In this document: one piece after another, positions 37,151 through 51,386 of the stretch
How the letters are laid out: every line of letters begins with the position of its first letter
Position numbering within the stretch: the stretch's first letter is position 1
Assembly: GCA_050084515.1 (NCBI GenBank)
Contig: CM114271.1
Coordinates: 63,550,001-63,614,000 of the forward strand
Direction of reading: 5' to 3'
Length of the DNA stretch: 64,000 nt
DNA from: Blasia pusilla
Taxonomy: Eukaryota; Marchantiophyta; Marchantiopsida; Blasiales
Made by a program: the position numbers and the translations under genes
Notes under the pieces: model-generated
Told to the model about the DNA's origin: nothing
What the model saw: the letters and a program-made list of their open reading frames with translations, nothing else
Databases searched by the model: none

Positions 37151-40100
37151 TTACATATTCCCAATCATGTAGACCAAAACTTTTGGGCGCAAAATTGATC
37201 CAGCATCCTCTCGATTGCATTTAGTAGAAAATTGCAAGTAAATAAATGAGACTCGTGGATCTTTTCTTGGTAGATTGTTCGGTCAATTTTTTGGACACAC
37301 AAAATGGGTCATCATGACCTCCGCGCGCACCCGTGGAATCGACCCCTTGGAGTTCATGGGTTGATATTCCGGTGTCTTAGGCGTAGAGGAACCACACCAA
37401 TCCTATTTATTTGGTTGATTTTGATCAATTTCTTTTCGTTTGCCTCAGTTCTCAAACTATGGGTTTAAGTTGTTGTCAATTTTTTCTAAGTCTACCTAAA
37501 TCTATATTGTTATGGAAGAGTGCCTTCTTGATTTGCAAACTCCTCTATGTTTGACACGTGGTAACTGGGCAGCAAGAAAATGTTTCACATGCAACAGGTA
37601 ACAAGAAAAGAAATCTGAATTTATGTGCAACATCATTAATCTCTATAACTCTTCAAACACTTTGCACGTGCACCTTACTAGTCAATCTAATAAGGCTTTA
37701 AACATGCGTATGAACCCTTTCCATAGGATTGGGCACTAAGGGAAGATCCTTAGAAGAGGATTGTTGGGTTGTGGACGCGGAAAGGAGCATCAAGGTCGAT
37801 TTTCAATGGTAAAACCAGTGTGCGGCCCTTAGAGAGAGGTGGGGAAAGAAAGTAAGTAATAGCTTAGATGGTGAGAAACAAAAATGATGAATACTTGTAG
37901 GGGCCGTAATTAGTATGTATTGGACACACTTGGGATGAGATTTTCAAGCGATGTACTGAGAGCCGACAACATTTACTTCCTATATGCAATTAATGTGATC
38001 CCCACACGAATGTCAAGGGGGAGTTTTGTAAATCATATGAACTAGCATAATACTCGTGCTATGCATGGGTGAAAATCACCATGAGGGAAAGACATGAATT
38101 AAGTCTATGATTTGTTAATTTAGGTCTTGTGTTAAATATTACACGTGTCAACATCGGGGAAGGGAAAAAAGTACACTTGTTTATACGGGAGTAAGGTTTC
38201 CTCAAACCCCATCCTCTTTTAATTATAAAGATTGAAACCCCTTCCAAGATGTGGTAAAGAGTGTGGAAAAGTGATTAGGTGGATTGAGATAGTGTCAAAG
38301 TCAAGGTCGGTTGCATGTAGGAGCAAAAGTAGTTGGATTAGTAACTCTAAATTTTTCAGAAACCATTATGTAGATTTGAGTGCCACAAGAAAACACCCTT
38401 AGTTTTAGGGAGCCTTGAACTTAACAAGGGAGGAAGATATTCCCTGAACCCGACAACATTACTGTTATTGTGGCGCTTGTATTTTCTTGTGAACTGTTGG
38501 TGTTTTCTTGGGAGGTTCAAATTTGCGAAATAGTTTCTACCAAATTTTGATAAATCTTTCTAGCTACTATGTTCCTTGTTGGCCTCAAACCGGCAACCTC
38601 TCATAGTTGTGACCCTATCTTGATGCACCTAACCACTTTTCCACACTCTCCACCATGTCTCATAAGGGGTTTCAATTCATATTATTGACAAAAAAATTCT
38701 CCCTCCAATCCCCTTGATCATCTTGTGCGGACAACATTTACTCCATATTGGCAATAAACATTTTCGATTCATGATATATCACCCAAAAAATTGAAGGTTT
38801 GAATTGTGGAGGACTATGCTTGGTCCTTGGACCTATTGTAACCAAATGCTACCATTGAGATAATCACATAAACACGAATATTATTCCCTAAAACTAAGAA
38901 ACACCCATGAGTTCACGACTAGGGCAAAGATAAATTACATTCCTTACCTTTAAAATTTTCTTTTACAAAGATTCCAATTCTATTGTGGGAAATGAAATAT
39001 GATTATTCCATTCTAAGGCTTAACTTCTTTCCATGTTAAACAACTTCCCTTATTTTCATTTTAAGAAAAGTGAAACTATTAAGTATTTGATCAACCCATA
39101 TGTAGCCACTTGTAACTCAATGCCTCATTTCATTTCCAAAAGAGATAAAATGATACTTGCCTTTACTCTTTAAAAAAAGCTTCACCCTATGCAGAAAATA
39201 CTTTCCTCACATAAAAACCTATCTCCTCCCCTTGCCCACATGCGTCTCCCTCAAATAATATTATCGATGTCCCAAAATATTTACGTTTAATATGTGAAGG
39301 CTTGAATAGATCCTACAAATGTTCCATTCATTGCCCCCATGTTAGGATATATCATTCAAGTAGAGAGACATTTCCCAATTAATTAATTTAACTCATTAAC
39401 TAATTAATAAGTTTCACTAATTAAAGTCATCTTGTGTGGGAAGGGTTTAATTAGTTACTTGCCTTACATTGACATCGAGATGCCTCTACATTCTAGAATT
39501 TAAGACTTCTAGGACCAAATGATGGAATTAGTTAGAACCACAATCTGATTTTGAATAATGCTTGAAAATTTTTCTAGTCTAGTTTTCTTGGAATGAGATA
39601 TGTCCTCTTAACAATCTGCTCGACAATAAGAGCTCTAATTGACAAAATTTAGATATCCTCTGAATTGAATGAAAATATTCATCAAACACTTTCAAATCCC
39701 AAAAATGATTATCATTCATAAATTGGTCATTAAAAGAAGGCTATAAATGATTAGCCCATAACTATGAGTTAACATACTTGTATATATTATTGTAAAGTAA
39801 TACATCTTTGCAACATTCTTTCAATATTTTAGTTATTTTGAGAATCTTATTTTTTTCATGTTCCATTTTATCATGAATATTCCATAGATATTCATAAAAA
39901 AAATCATTTGCAAAAGTACTACTTTCATAAAAAAAGGTTACGTAGTGATATTTCAATTTAGATATGTTATTCCCTTTTATACTCCAACTTACAGTGTTCC
40001 TTTGTCTTTCATTTAGGCATTAACTTCTCTTTCAATATTGTACAAATTTCATGCACACTTTGTGCAATAACACAAAAGTTGTATAAATAGTTTCCAAAAT

Positions 40101-40548
40101 TATCCCTCCACAATAGATAAAAATCACTCACAAAACTATGATGAACATCCTACGTCTCCGATTTTCTAAGGACCTCTAAAAAAAAGTCCATTCCTTTTTA
40201 CGTCAACCTACTAACTTAAACTTGATATTTGGAACTCCTTCCTTCTCAAATATGGCTTGTGTAGCAATTAAGTTTTTTTTACAAGAATTTTATTTATTAA
40301 AATATATAAAAAAGTTATTTGACACCAAGTATTTTCCTCTTGGAAGTTTATTAAAGATACTAGTAAGGAGATTTTTGGAAGGAATAGGGAGATAACCCTT
40401 ACACAATGGTTTGCGACTGATCGTTTGAATTCGTCATATTGAAAATATATCTCGAGTTTCCTTCGACTATTGTTGGAGTAATAAAAAATGGGTACATAGA
40501 ATTCATAGAAGAAACGGTGGTGGCCATCCTATTGATCACTTATATCTT
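37151..40548. other. AT-rich intergenic stretch, no gene seen
   Basis: Strongly AT-rich from about 38.7 kb up to the LTR at 40549. Only short AT-driven frames are open. No mobile-element domains, RNA genes or exons could be supported. Confidence 0.6.
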
Positions 40549-41502
<954 letters not shown>

Positions 41503-41689
41503 ATCGCCCCCTAGCTGGTGGTTAGGTCCCTCTAACTCCAAATAGCCATCTATCCCTACCTACCATGACATACATCGCTCGGATGCTAAGAGCAAGAAGG
41601 TCGGGTGCTCATGTGGCCCCATCATTAGTCGCCTTCTTGTCATCCATGTCAGAGACACAAGTCGGAATGTAGCACTACCTACTCTATAT

Positions 41690-42930
41690 ATATCTGGGAC
41701 ACATCCATCGTCCTTGAGGAACCCTAGTAAGAGGTGGCGTCAAACATGCCATATGCCATCCTCTCGAACACCCATCACAGACGCATAATGGCTGCACCAC
41801 GGGCGGAACCACACAGCATACTCTACAAGCTTGCAAGAACTATTGCTAAGCTCGGATCAACTGTACCGTCAATATTTGGAAGATGACATGGCGCACAGTT
41901 ACGCAAATGGTCCTTCCAAACCATACCATGGCGTCCCTCCAATAAGAGAACACCGGATGGCAAAACCTCACGCACTCTCAAGATGGTGCGCCCTGCAGTA
42001 ACATCCAACGTCATGGGTGCCGTCTACTATAAGTAGACATAGTCTCCCTGATGAAACCTCCGGATAGTAGGTCAATAACCACCTCCCCGAATAGTTGCAT
42101 ACCTCAACGTATCCCGATGTTGCGCAATCACCAAGTTCTCAAACACCATGGGCATCACTCTCCGAAACAACTCACCCCTCTGAGAACATGCTCGCATCCA
42201 TACATCAAGGTTCAACACCTCACCAACATCTCGACGAATGGCCGCAGGTAAATCTGGCTCTCGGCCATAAAGCAACAAGTACGGTGAGAAAGACGCTAAG
42301 GATGCCTCTGCCTGTTGAATCTATATCCCATCTCCAACCACGGCAACTGAAGGTCCCAATCTCCTAGGTGACCTCTCTGCAAGCCATACTTGCGTAGTCT
42401 CTCTTCACCGTCTGCACAACCCGCTCCGCTAGTCCATCCGCCTCAGGATGATCTCGCAAAGTAGTGCGGTGGTCGATTAGTGCCTGATCACACAAGGTCT
42501 GAAACTCCCCACGGAACTATGTACCCTAGTTTGTCAACATCTCAGCTGGTGCGCCGTAATGACTCAACGCTCAATCTAGGAAGGCATATGCTACTCCCTC
42601 ACTCGCTTTGTCAGGCAATGCAACCAACTCTATCCACTTTGAGAAATGTTTGACCATCACCAACACATAACGACTATGGCGCTCCGTCAAAGGCAAAGGT
42701 CCTGCAAAATCCAAACCCCATCTATAACCTAAAACCATGAACGGAAGTGGATGCAACTGTGGAGTTGGAGCATTGAACGATGCTCGGACTCGATCACACA
42801 CCATGCATCTGACAACAAACTACTGAACGTCAATCTGCATGCCTCGCCACCAATACTAAATCTGGAGCAAGCTATATGTCCGCTTCACTCCAAAATGACC
42901 CAACTCCTCGTGGGCATGACGTACCAAACG
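41690..42930 (-). pseudogene. Integrase and PHD finger relic, copy B
   Basis: The minus strand gives the H2C2 zinc region (about 42930-42790), then the core with GLDFAGPLP and KHFSKWIELVALPDK (42804-42571), then the C-terminal domain (FRRVMPMVFENLVIAQHRD, 42278-42072; RTILRVREVLPSG, 42014-41823). The PHD finger region (about 41840-41690) still shows [10 protein letters not shown] but has a stop before it and a frameshift inside it, so the finger is broken. The intact cognates are at 2015-2162 and 57597-57750 on the plus strand. Confidence 0.85.
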
Positions 42931-43023
42931 TGCTCTCTACAAAGGATGAGGCACTATATGCACTCTACCATCCTCCCACACTTGCAAAACATGTGTCCCC
43001 TCCTAGCAGAACCGTTTGGCCCA

Positions 43024-44580
43024 CTATAGGATCCGATTCCGCTCTCTAGCACCCACTGTGCTCGCAACGCTGCCAGTACGCAGATACTCCAAGACTACTC
43101 CATCACCATGAATATCTCGGCTATCTGTCATCTCCTCACTGGCCTCGGGATCCAAGGACTCTCCATCAGACCTCGCTATCAAAGTCTCCACACTCTGGCT
43201 CTCCATAGCCAACAAGCCTAAATAGGCTGACGCGACCCATCTTGGCATTGACTCCTCATCACTCTCTCCATGCCATCGAGCTCCAGTCGCATCTCGTTGA
43301 CTCGGGCATGGGTTACAACTCAACCCATATGCATCCTGGTTGAGTGTCTTTGGTCTATGTACCACCTGAAAATCGTACTCCTGTAGCAAGAGAGCCCATC
43401 TCGCAAGCTTCCCTGTAAGCTTGTCGGACTCCATCAACCACTTTAGTGGTTGATCATCAGTGATGATGGTAAAGGGATTGCCGAATAAGTAACACTTGGA
43501 ATGTGCGACAGCCCACACCGCAGCCAACCACTCATCCTTATACGAGCTGTACTTCGCCTCTGCAACGTTGTTCGAACAACTAGCGTAAGCCACCACAAAC
43601 TCTCTATCCTCATCATCATGTTGGGTGAGCACAGCTCCAAGCTCCAACATGCTCCAATCTGTGTGCAACTAGAAAGGACGCCCCCTGATCGGTCTCCTCA
43701 AGATGGGCGGACGTCAATCTATCCTTGAGCAGCTGAAATGCTCGCTCCTGCTCATCCCCCCAGTGCCACTTATGATCCACCTTGGTCAGCAAGGTCACTG
43801 GCTTCGCAACCGAACTGAATCCCTTGATGTACCGCCGATAAAAGTTCGCCAATCCCATGAATGCACGAACGCGGCTCACATCTGTAGGGCGTGGAATGCG
43901 TGAAATAGCCTCTACCTTTGTCTTTTGAACACCAAGGCCACCTGGGTATATCGTATAACCCAAGTACTCAATCTGGTCGTAGAAGACCTTACATTTGCTA
44001 GGATGTAGCTTCAACCCATGTAACTGCAATCGTCGGAACAACTCTTCTAGATGTCGCTCATGCTCTTAAACCGTGGCACTAAAGACTACGATGTCATCAA
44101 TATAACACCTAACAAAATCCAAACCTGCCAAGATCCTATCCATGACCCTCTGAAACTCAGCCGGGGCGTTCTTTAACCCAAATGGTAGAACCGCCACTAG
44201 TACAAACAATCCTTCCCGTGAGGATCGATGCCCCAAAATGCCGTCTTTTGCCTGTCCTCCAATCTGATAGGTAGCTGATGGTATCCGGCTCGCAAATCCA
44301 ATGAACCAAAGACCTTTTCATAACCAATCGCATGAAAGATCTCCTCAAGAGTGGGCATGGCATACCTATCGGACTTTGTTTGCCGATTGATAGGCCGGTA
44401 ATCCCCATACATCCGCCTATCCGTCCAATTTGCCATGCACATCCTTCTTGGTAGGTATGACAATGGCAGATGCATACTCCCCATGCGACATCTCCACTAG
44501 TTTTTCTCCTACTCTGAATCAAAGCCCTCTCCATATCACAGTACCTGTAGGATTATCGGAAGATCGGCGTTTCACTCGAC
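43024..44580 (-). pseudogene. Reverse transcriptase and RNase H, copy B
   Basis: RT blocks are in order on the minus strand: MYGDYRPINRQTKSDRYAM (~44430-44370), GSLDLRAGYHQLPIRLEDR, KTAFWGIDPHGKDCLY (to ~44200), then LHPSKCKVFYDQIEYLGYT and the thumb/connection (44041-43616, RAFMGLANFYRRYIKGFS). RNase H follows (about 43668-43430, with AEAKYSSYKDEWLAAVWAVA and a DDQPLKWL block). The polymerase core is split by frameshifts at about 44190 and 44060 and by a stop near the connection. The catalytic YIDD block lies in the disrupted stretch near 44090. Confidence 0.87.
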
Positions 44581-45059
44581 AACTCAATGCGGATCCTTGG
44601 TCCCTTCAGAGTACCCAAATCCTCCATGCTAAACGCAAAGCAGTTCCTATAACTCCTAAGGAACTGACGTATACGGCGCCGCTCTTCTCCTGTCAAATTA
44701 GGGCCCATATCTGGATCCCAAGTCTCCATAGTGACTACGGTAGGACTCTTCGGCCCGGGTATCGATGGTTGCTATGGTGCAACCCCGTCTCGAACACCAA
44801 CACTTGGCCGCTCTTCTGCAACCAACTGGAAACTCTGATCTCCTCCACATGCAGTGCCCGTAACCACGCTCGATGTTGTGGCTATCATCTCCTAGCGTAA
44901 CTGCAAAACATCCCAAGAAGTCCAAGAGTGTCTCTCCCGATCTCCCCTGGTGTGTCGATCTCCTCGAGTCTCGCCCCCAGCCACTGCCTCCATCGTCTCG
45001 GTAGGCATGGGGCTCCCCAACGCAACCGCTATGATCTGTCGCGATCTCATTTGACGCTC

Positions 45060-46010
45060 CTCAGCCACTCCCAAGCTGAAGATCCATGTCAAGCAGTTCA
45101 GGTCCATTGCCTAACCCAATACATGGTGTCGTGATGCCTTTGACACTAACATGACTGCTATCACTCCTGTGGGAAATCCCAATCGCCCGCTCTCTCTCGT
45201 CGGCGTTAGGCTCCACCAACCTCTGAACGTGGTCATTCCAAACCAAGCCACGACCGGCCTCCTTGTATGCAAAGGAAGCGGAAAAACTCACAAATGTGGG
45301 AAAGGCTGCCCGTGGCCTTTCAATCTTGTTGACCACAGTCAACGGCGGTTGATCATCGTGCCTCACTGCTTGTGATCGACGGCCCAGATCCAATATAGAA
45401 TCCACCAACAAATTGGAGGGGCGCTCCACTCTCGCATATGCCCTCTGTAACACCTCGTGTGGTACCAAGTTGGTCCACCAAAGATGCGGGCGATGTGCTC
45501 ATGAACCCACACTCGCCGCATCTAACAACACTGTCGGGCTGATCCATGCGCGCACCTGATGTGCACTCGTCACCACGCGGGACCTCGAATCGCCCAAAAT
45601 TGGCACATTCTCCAAAATGTATGGTGGAGAACGAGACTGATGCTCTTGTAAATGTCGCAAGATCCGCATCATCTCCCAAAACAACTTGGACCGAGTGTCA
45701 GCTAACCCGCTACCTCGTCCAACACTCGATTGGCCCTAACACGGCCAACCAGCAATGACCAAGTCTATGGTCCCTACCTGCTCCAAGTCCTGCGCCCCCC
45801 ACAATGAAATGTACCTCGGTAGGGAACTCTGGTAACCCTGAATGGTGGACGCAGACAACAAGTCGGGAAAATAGAGGCGTAACAATGCCACATGGTGAAG
45901 TGAAGCGCGCCTCGTAACATCATCAATCTCCATAGACATGTACTGCTGCACACGCACTCAAGCGCACAAAACAACAGCTAACCCAGTGTTGATCCCTCCA
46001 AAGAGATCCA
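45060..46010 (-). pseudogene. DNMT3-like C5 cytosine methyltransferase domain, copy B
   Basis: On the minus strand the motif order is I (VLDLFGGI..TGL, about 46010-45975, across a frameshift), then RVQQYMSMEIDDVTRR and FPDLL (45957-45850), IV (TIDLVIAGWPC, ending near 45736), VI (YILENVPILG, ~45620), the QVRAWI and LDAASVGS blocks (~45560-45500), and X (ADERERAIG, ~45190). This is the order of Dnmt3-type enzymes, not the permuted order of plant DRM enzymes. The codon after the catalytic Pro-Cys is TAG where copy C has CAA. A frameshift within motif I and another near motif X also break it. It sits between protease and RT, as in copy C. Confidence 0.87.
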
Positions 46011-46349
46011 ATACCCGATACCCTTCTCTGGGATGCACCACACAATCAGGGTGGTGTACAAAGGGATCATAGCAGCACTCCTGCCTACCTGGGGTTCCTC
46101 TGACCCGTCACACTCTAGTGCAAATGTTTTGCTCCACGCGGTCTGCACATGCTCAGTGGCTAAGCGTCGAAGCTCCTCAGTTGAGCCCCAAAGCGGCACC
46201 TCTCCTCCATGAACTGATGCGGCTACCATGACACTCCTCTCCATAGAAATGTCAAGAACGGGAGTATCCTCTCCATGGACATGTCCCTCAATCAAATCAC
46301 TAGGCCAAGTGATGGCACTACTAAATGCTGCTAAGGTCGCCATCTCTCA

Positions 46350-46870
46350 TGGCCGTTGCTTGATCACTACACCTATGAATCGAACGGGTAATGAGCTAAG
46401 GCGCCCATCACCTCACTGCCATCCTTGGTTGTAGGACGCTGACTCCTCCCAATAATCCAAGGAAAACCCCATCGGGTATAACAGTGCTCCACCAACCAAG
46501 ACGTCGTAGGACTCTGCATCAGTCACTATCGCCTTGGCTCGCACCACTCACTTATCTGTAGGATGTCCCCGGCGAATCCTCACCACGACCTCATGTCGGG
46601 TGATATACTGTATGGTACTCGCTCCACCCAAGGATGTCTGTATTCGAAATAGACAACGCTCCACATCTGCTCTCGTCAAGCCCAATCCTGTGAATGACAC
46701 TTTCCCCAACATCAGGGGTTGCGCTCTTGAATCCAACAAGACGCGCTGCGGACTAAAAGCTCTACCTCCAGGACTCACCAACTGGAAGACCTCTCCCTGG
46801 TTATCTAGCAACACAACACCAGGAGAAACCATGACACACTCACATAGCGTAGCGGCTAGCAAAAAAACTC
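46350..46870 (-). pseudogene. Aspartic protease region, copy B
   Basis: The minus-strand frame 46862-46548 carries the retropepsin-like block RVLLDSRAQPLMLGK, where the usual Asp-Ser/Thr-Gly triad reads DSR; the expected Gly is replaced by Arg. It is followed by the flap-like stretch GLGLTRADVERC and EVVVRI. A stop follows GHPTDK (near 46548), and the conserved region linking to the methyltransferase continues at 46343-45978. Recognition rests on the motif and its place between the gag knuckles and RT. Confidence 0.65.
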
Positions 46871-47149
46871 GGCGGGCGTACCTCCCAACGTCATAACATC
46901 GGAAGCAGAAAATAAAGGAGCATGGTACACAACGGTGGCTGTCCCCAACAACGTGTTCGACACATGCCCCACCTGAGCATCAGAAATAGGAGTTGTAGCA
47001 CTCGCTTCTCCCATCGCCCTCCGTGCTTGCACACCAACAACATCACCAACTCTCCAAGAACTCTGATCAGGACCCATCGATGGGATCCTCGTCGCCTCAG
47101 ACAACGTGAAAGATTGAGAAAGCCTAGTCTGTTTCTTGGCTTCCCCTCA

Positions 47150-48810
47150 CTGTGGATCCCACTCTACGGCTGCTCCACGCGTCACACCTGCGGCGGCCTC
47201 CATTTGGGCCACCCCGCACATCCAACCAGGATCCTCCATGTCTCTGGCTGCTCCATATGATGTCGATGCCACGGATCTGACATCGGGTAACCTCAATGCC
47301 GTAGCGGCAATCTGCTCCTGTAGCTGTTGTATCTGAGCAGCCATCCTAGCCTCACACCCGGCGTCTCCCTCGACGCGTCTAGGTGGTGGGACTCTACCTC
47401 CTCTAGGGGCATCTCCACCACCGTGTCGAGAAACTCCAGCTACTCGTCCCCCAACGGTTACCACTTGGTGCATGACCTCTAGCCCCACCCGGATCGACTA
47501 CTCGCTCTGGTGCCCTCTCTGGCCCTCGGTCCGGACGTATATCAGGATGTAAACTGAAACACCTAACACGTGTATGACCATACCTCTGACAATAGTCACA
47601 GTGAAAACGTCATGGTGCAGCACCATCTCCTTCTCCATGTTGAGGCACACGTCCATGACCCTGACGAGTGCAATCGCGCTGATGATGGGCTCCACCACAT
47701 GACCAACAAGTAACAATAGGCGACTGTTGTTGAGCCGCATATGAAGGTCCAGGTCTTTGTAGCACGGCCTCCTGGTATCCTCCCTGAGCTCGTAGTGCCA
47801 CAATCAACCTATCTTGGAGTCCATGTTGCTGCACAGGTGGTGCAGACAATCGTGACTGCTCTCGCCCAGAATCCATGGTGGCTACGCTCTCCTCCGCCAT
47901 GTTGCGCTCAATGTTCTCGGCGGTCCTAAAAACATCTCTCAAGGTAGGGGAGGTGTTCATAAGAAGCACCCCTCCCGCACCCGTGTCCGCAGGGTCCGGT
48001 CCAACATTGCGTATCATGACTGGATAGCCAGAGCCTTCGTCCACCCCTGAGTGATGTTGATCAACCGGCACAAGCGAGTGTTAGCCTCACGCAAACTCTC
48101 ACTCGGGCGCCTCTGGAAGTCATGGATGCTCCGCAACTTCTCCGTCCGTACCCCCTGGTAGCTCGACCTCAACTTAGCAAAGAACTCAACCACGGGGTTG
48201 AACCTGAGACGAACTGACTAGATGGTGCAACTGCTCCAGTGCGAGTGATCCCTCCTAAAACATCACTAGTGGAAGAGGAAGTAGCCTCTCCTTACTCCTC
48301 CTCCTCATTTGAGAACGGCTCCGTCCATGACACATAGTGTGGGTCATAGTAGAGTGGCCATGCCTCAATCTCCTAGGCATATCTGTGGGAGAACTCATGG
48401 TAATCTTCCATGTGCGCCCCCTCTAAATGTTGGAACATACCATTCCATGCAGTAAATGGGTTGAACTCTCTAGAGTTCCTAGCCCGTTGTGAGTCACACC
48501 AACTCCTAAACTCCGCAATGAAGTCGTGTAGCTCTATAGTGCCTACATCACCCAAAAATCTACGCGGTCCTCTACCCCGGTCGTCCATCTCGTACGCCCA
48601 ATTGGTAGGACCACTCAATATGTACGGTGGATCACTAACACACTCCTCTACACGCTCACTCTCGTCTGAAGACTACACAGAAGGAGATCGAGGTGGTCTC
48701 TCACGTGGAGACCCTTGAAACCTCGCACCACTCCGCGTAAACCCTCCGGAGCTACTCTCAAGTTCACTACCTCACCTCTCAAAAACCTGAAAGGACGCCG
48801 TGATGGCCCT
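47150..48810 (-). pseudogene. Gag with two CCHC zinc knuckles, copy B
   Basis: The minus strand carries the gag core (GTIELHDFIAEFRSWCDSQ, 48618-48373), then QHHSGVDEGSG and LLMNTSPTLRDVFRTAENI (48071-47610). Two nucleocapsid knuckles follow: CWSCGGAHHQRDC (~47710-47670) and CDYCQRYGHTRVRC (~47610-47565). A Pro/Gly/Arg-rich linker and a short heptad-like stretch (AQIQQLQEQIAATALRLPDV) end near 47150. Stops and frameshifts separate the parts. Knuckle 1 is complete here but broken in copy C. Confidence 0.82.
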
Positions 48811-49460
48811 CGTGCCCCTCTCACACAATCACTCTCAATCTCGTGAGTAATCCCTCAATCACTCAAACTAAACTTGCGACACTCAATCTACACTCTCTCA
48901 CTGAGACGTGTGTTGTGCAGCAACAAGCAGCGTGGTGTGGCAAATCACTGATCTATCGTCTCATCGACAAACCATCCTCAACTCTGGACATCCCACACAG
49001 GTCTATGTTCCCTAAACCCATACATCATTGATGCTACTAGCATCAGCACGAAACTCGATATCCCAAATAACTTCCCAATATCCGGAAATCCCTCACACGT
49101 GCAGGGTAAGAGACCAGAATGGGTAACCTGAAAATAATGTCGATATTGCTCCTCGGCAAGTGCAAATCTCGACCCCAACTCGGTCGTGAAGACAACTCCT
49201 CCAATCAGCAAGTCGTACTCCTCTTGTACTGACGCTGCTCAAACCTCCTCGATGTGCGGTGCAGGTCGAGCGGTTTGGTGCGGCACTGGCGACACGGAAC
49301 GGCTACAAACGGCACGGCACTCAAGAATGGGGCACGGTACTCGGCGGCATACCCTCCTCAACCAAAAAATTCACATACTCTGCTCCTTAGTGAAGGAGCG
49401 GCTCCGTGATCGAGACGGTGCGGTGCGGCCACGAGCGGCACGACGCAGCAATCGACGATG
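48811..49460 (-). other. 5' leader of copy B (homologous to copy C leader)
   Basis: The minus strand from about 49460 to 48811 aligns with plus 50731-51386. Shared features are the GCCGCACCGCACCG-like run, GAGGAGGGTATGCC, TTGATTGGAGGAGTT and ACGACCGAGTTGG. The homology stops near 49460, where an LTR and primer-binding site should follow but do not. Confidence 0.7.
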
Positions 49461-50730
49461 TGTTGCGGCTACGGCGTCACGCCAAGGTACTCGATCGTCA
49501 TCGAGCGGCTACCAATCACAACATAGCAGCATGAAATGAAAACTCAAACACCATAACCCGGGGTGACCTGCCATCACTAGTTGATGATGAAATTACGATG
49601 ACAGTGGCGGCCAAAACAAAGTACGTGGTGGAGACGCAAGTCAGAGAATCAACGAACGTCGTGGAAGACCCTCCACTCCGTAATCGCAAGAATGGCAACC
49701 AAAGGATGGAGAACGGACGGTGTCGTATAGTAAAATCAGCCAGTGTGTAAACTCTTTCCTCGTTAAGTGTTAGATAGAGTTTTATTAGTATTAAGTAAAT
49801 TAGCTTAGGGAAAGGAAATCCCCATGTTTCAACCTCTTTATGGTGCCTCTTTTATGCGGGCCCAACTTTAGAAAAGAGGTAATAAATAAAAGATGACTTT
49901 ATAAAAGTAAAGGAGTGAGGTTGGTGCTTTAATGAAAAACAAAAGTAGGCTTCGTTGGTGGCTAGGTTAGTTGGGGTAATTTGGAAAATATCAAGTGGGT
50001 AAAAGAGGATATTTTGGAAGACATAAGAGGAAATCTACTTGTGTCAAAATGTGATTGGCTAAGCCTTGAGAGGAAGCCATGTGGCACAAGATAAGATAAG
50101 TTTTATTTCGTACTCTTGTGGATCCCTTGTGAGTATATAAAGAGGAGGGACCTTCAAGGGTTCATCATCTTCTATTCCACATCTTGAGTCTCTCGTGTCT
50201 CTCTTGAGTGTATGGCTTTGGGATTGCTTGCTCTTCCAATGAGAGTAGATCACCCCTCTTGGGAGAGTAACTTGACCATTGTCTATTCTTCGAGAGGTTT
50301 CTAGAGTGTGGTATGTGTGTGTGGAGATGAGAGGTTTGTCACCTTAGAGGAGTTTAGTCATACTAAAATAGTGAATGTTTTGGTTTGTTACTTCCCGAAT
50401 GAGAGTGGATTACCCCTCTTGGGAGAATAACTCCGCCAAAACCCATTCTTGAGGAGAGTAGAGAATGTCTGTCAAGCATGGATAGGGGTGGAGCACAAGG
50501 TGTGCATGACTTTCCTTTCTTCAATCCTTACCATGTCAAGGTACTCTTTGTAGATAGGCATTGGTTCACTCGCTATTTAGTTTATCACTTTGGGGAGGCG
50601 TTCATGAACCAGGTCATGCAATCTCCAACTCCGGTGATTCTTCCTATCGTCACATATGGAAGGACATGGGATTGTACTTTGTATGTCCTTATATAGCAAT
50701 CCATGGATGTCAATAGGCCTGCTCAATGCC
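49461..50730 (+). promoter_or_regulatory. Spacer between the inverted copies, with an LTR-like promoter
   Basis: This 1.27-kb sequence is unrelated to either retrotransposon arm. From about 49767 (TGTTAGATAG) to 50474 (TGTCTGTCA) it looks like a different LTR or a promoter: AT-rich upstream part, GAGTATATAAAGAGG TATA box at about 50131-50145, then CT-rich leader. A motif recurs inside it about 180 bp apart (ATGAGAGTAGATCACCCCTCTTGGG, 50240; ATGAGAGTGGATTACCCCTCTTGGG, 50400). No tRNA primer site is recognisable after it, so the LTR reading is tentative. The TATA box points toward copy C. Confidence 0.4.
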
Positions 50731-51386
50731 GATTGCCGCGCCGTGCCACTCATGGCCGCACCGCACCGTCTCGATTGCGGAGCCGCTCTGGCATTGTGGA
50801 GCAGAGTGTGGGTTTGTTGTTGATTGAGGAGGGTATGCCACCGAGTGCCGCATCCCATCAACGAGGGTTGTGCCGTTCGTAGTCGTTTCGTGCCGCCTGC
50901 AATGCCGCACCGTTCTGTTGGAACCGCACCATCTATTGAGGAGTTTTGAGCAACGTCAGTGCGGGAAGAGTATAACTTGTTGATTGGAGGAGTTATCTCC
51001 ACGACCGAGTTGGCGTTGAGATTTGCAGTTGCTGAGGAGCAACATTGACATATGTTCAGGTTACCCATTGTGGTCCTTTACCCTGCACGTGTGAGGGATT
51101 ATGGGATTTGGGTAGTTTATTTGGGGATATTGGGTGTGTGGATGCTGAGAGCATCATTTATGTATGTGGTTTAGGGGACATAGACCTGTGTGGGATGTCC
51201 GGAGTTGAGGGTAGGTTATCGATGAAATGATAGCCTGGTCGATTTGCCCCACCACGCCGCTTATTGCCGCACGTTACATGTCTTGGGGAGGGAGAGTGTA
51301 GATCGAGTGCTGCATGTTTGGGATGAGTGATCGAGGGATTACTCGCGAGGCAAGAGTGATCGGGTGAGAAGGGCACGAGGGTCATC
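50731..51386 (+). other. 5' leader of copy C
   Basis: Non-coding leader with a repetitive GCCGCACC-like composition in its first 200 bp, homologous to the minus-strand leader of copy B. The homology begins abruptly near 50731, marking one edge of the inverted arrangement. No LTR or tRNA primer-binding site is visible before it. Confidence 0.65.
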
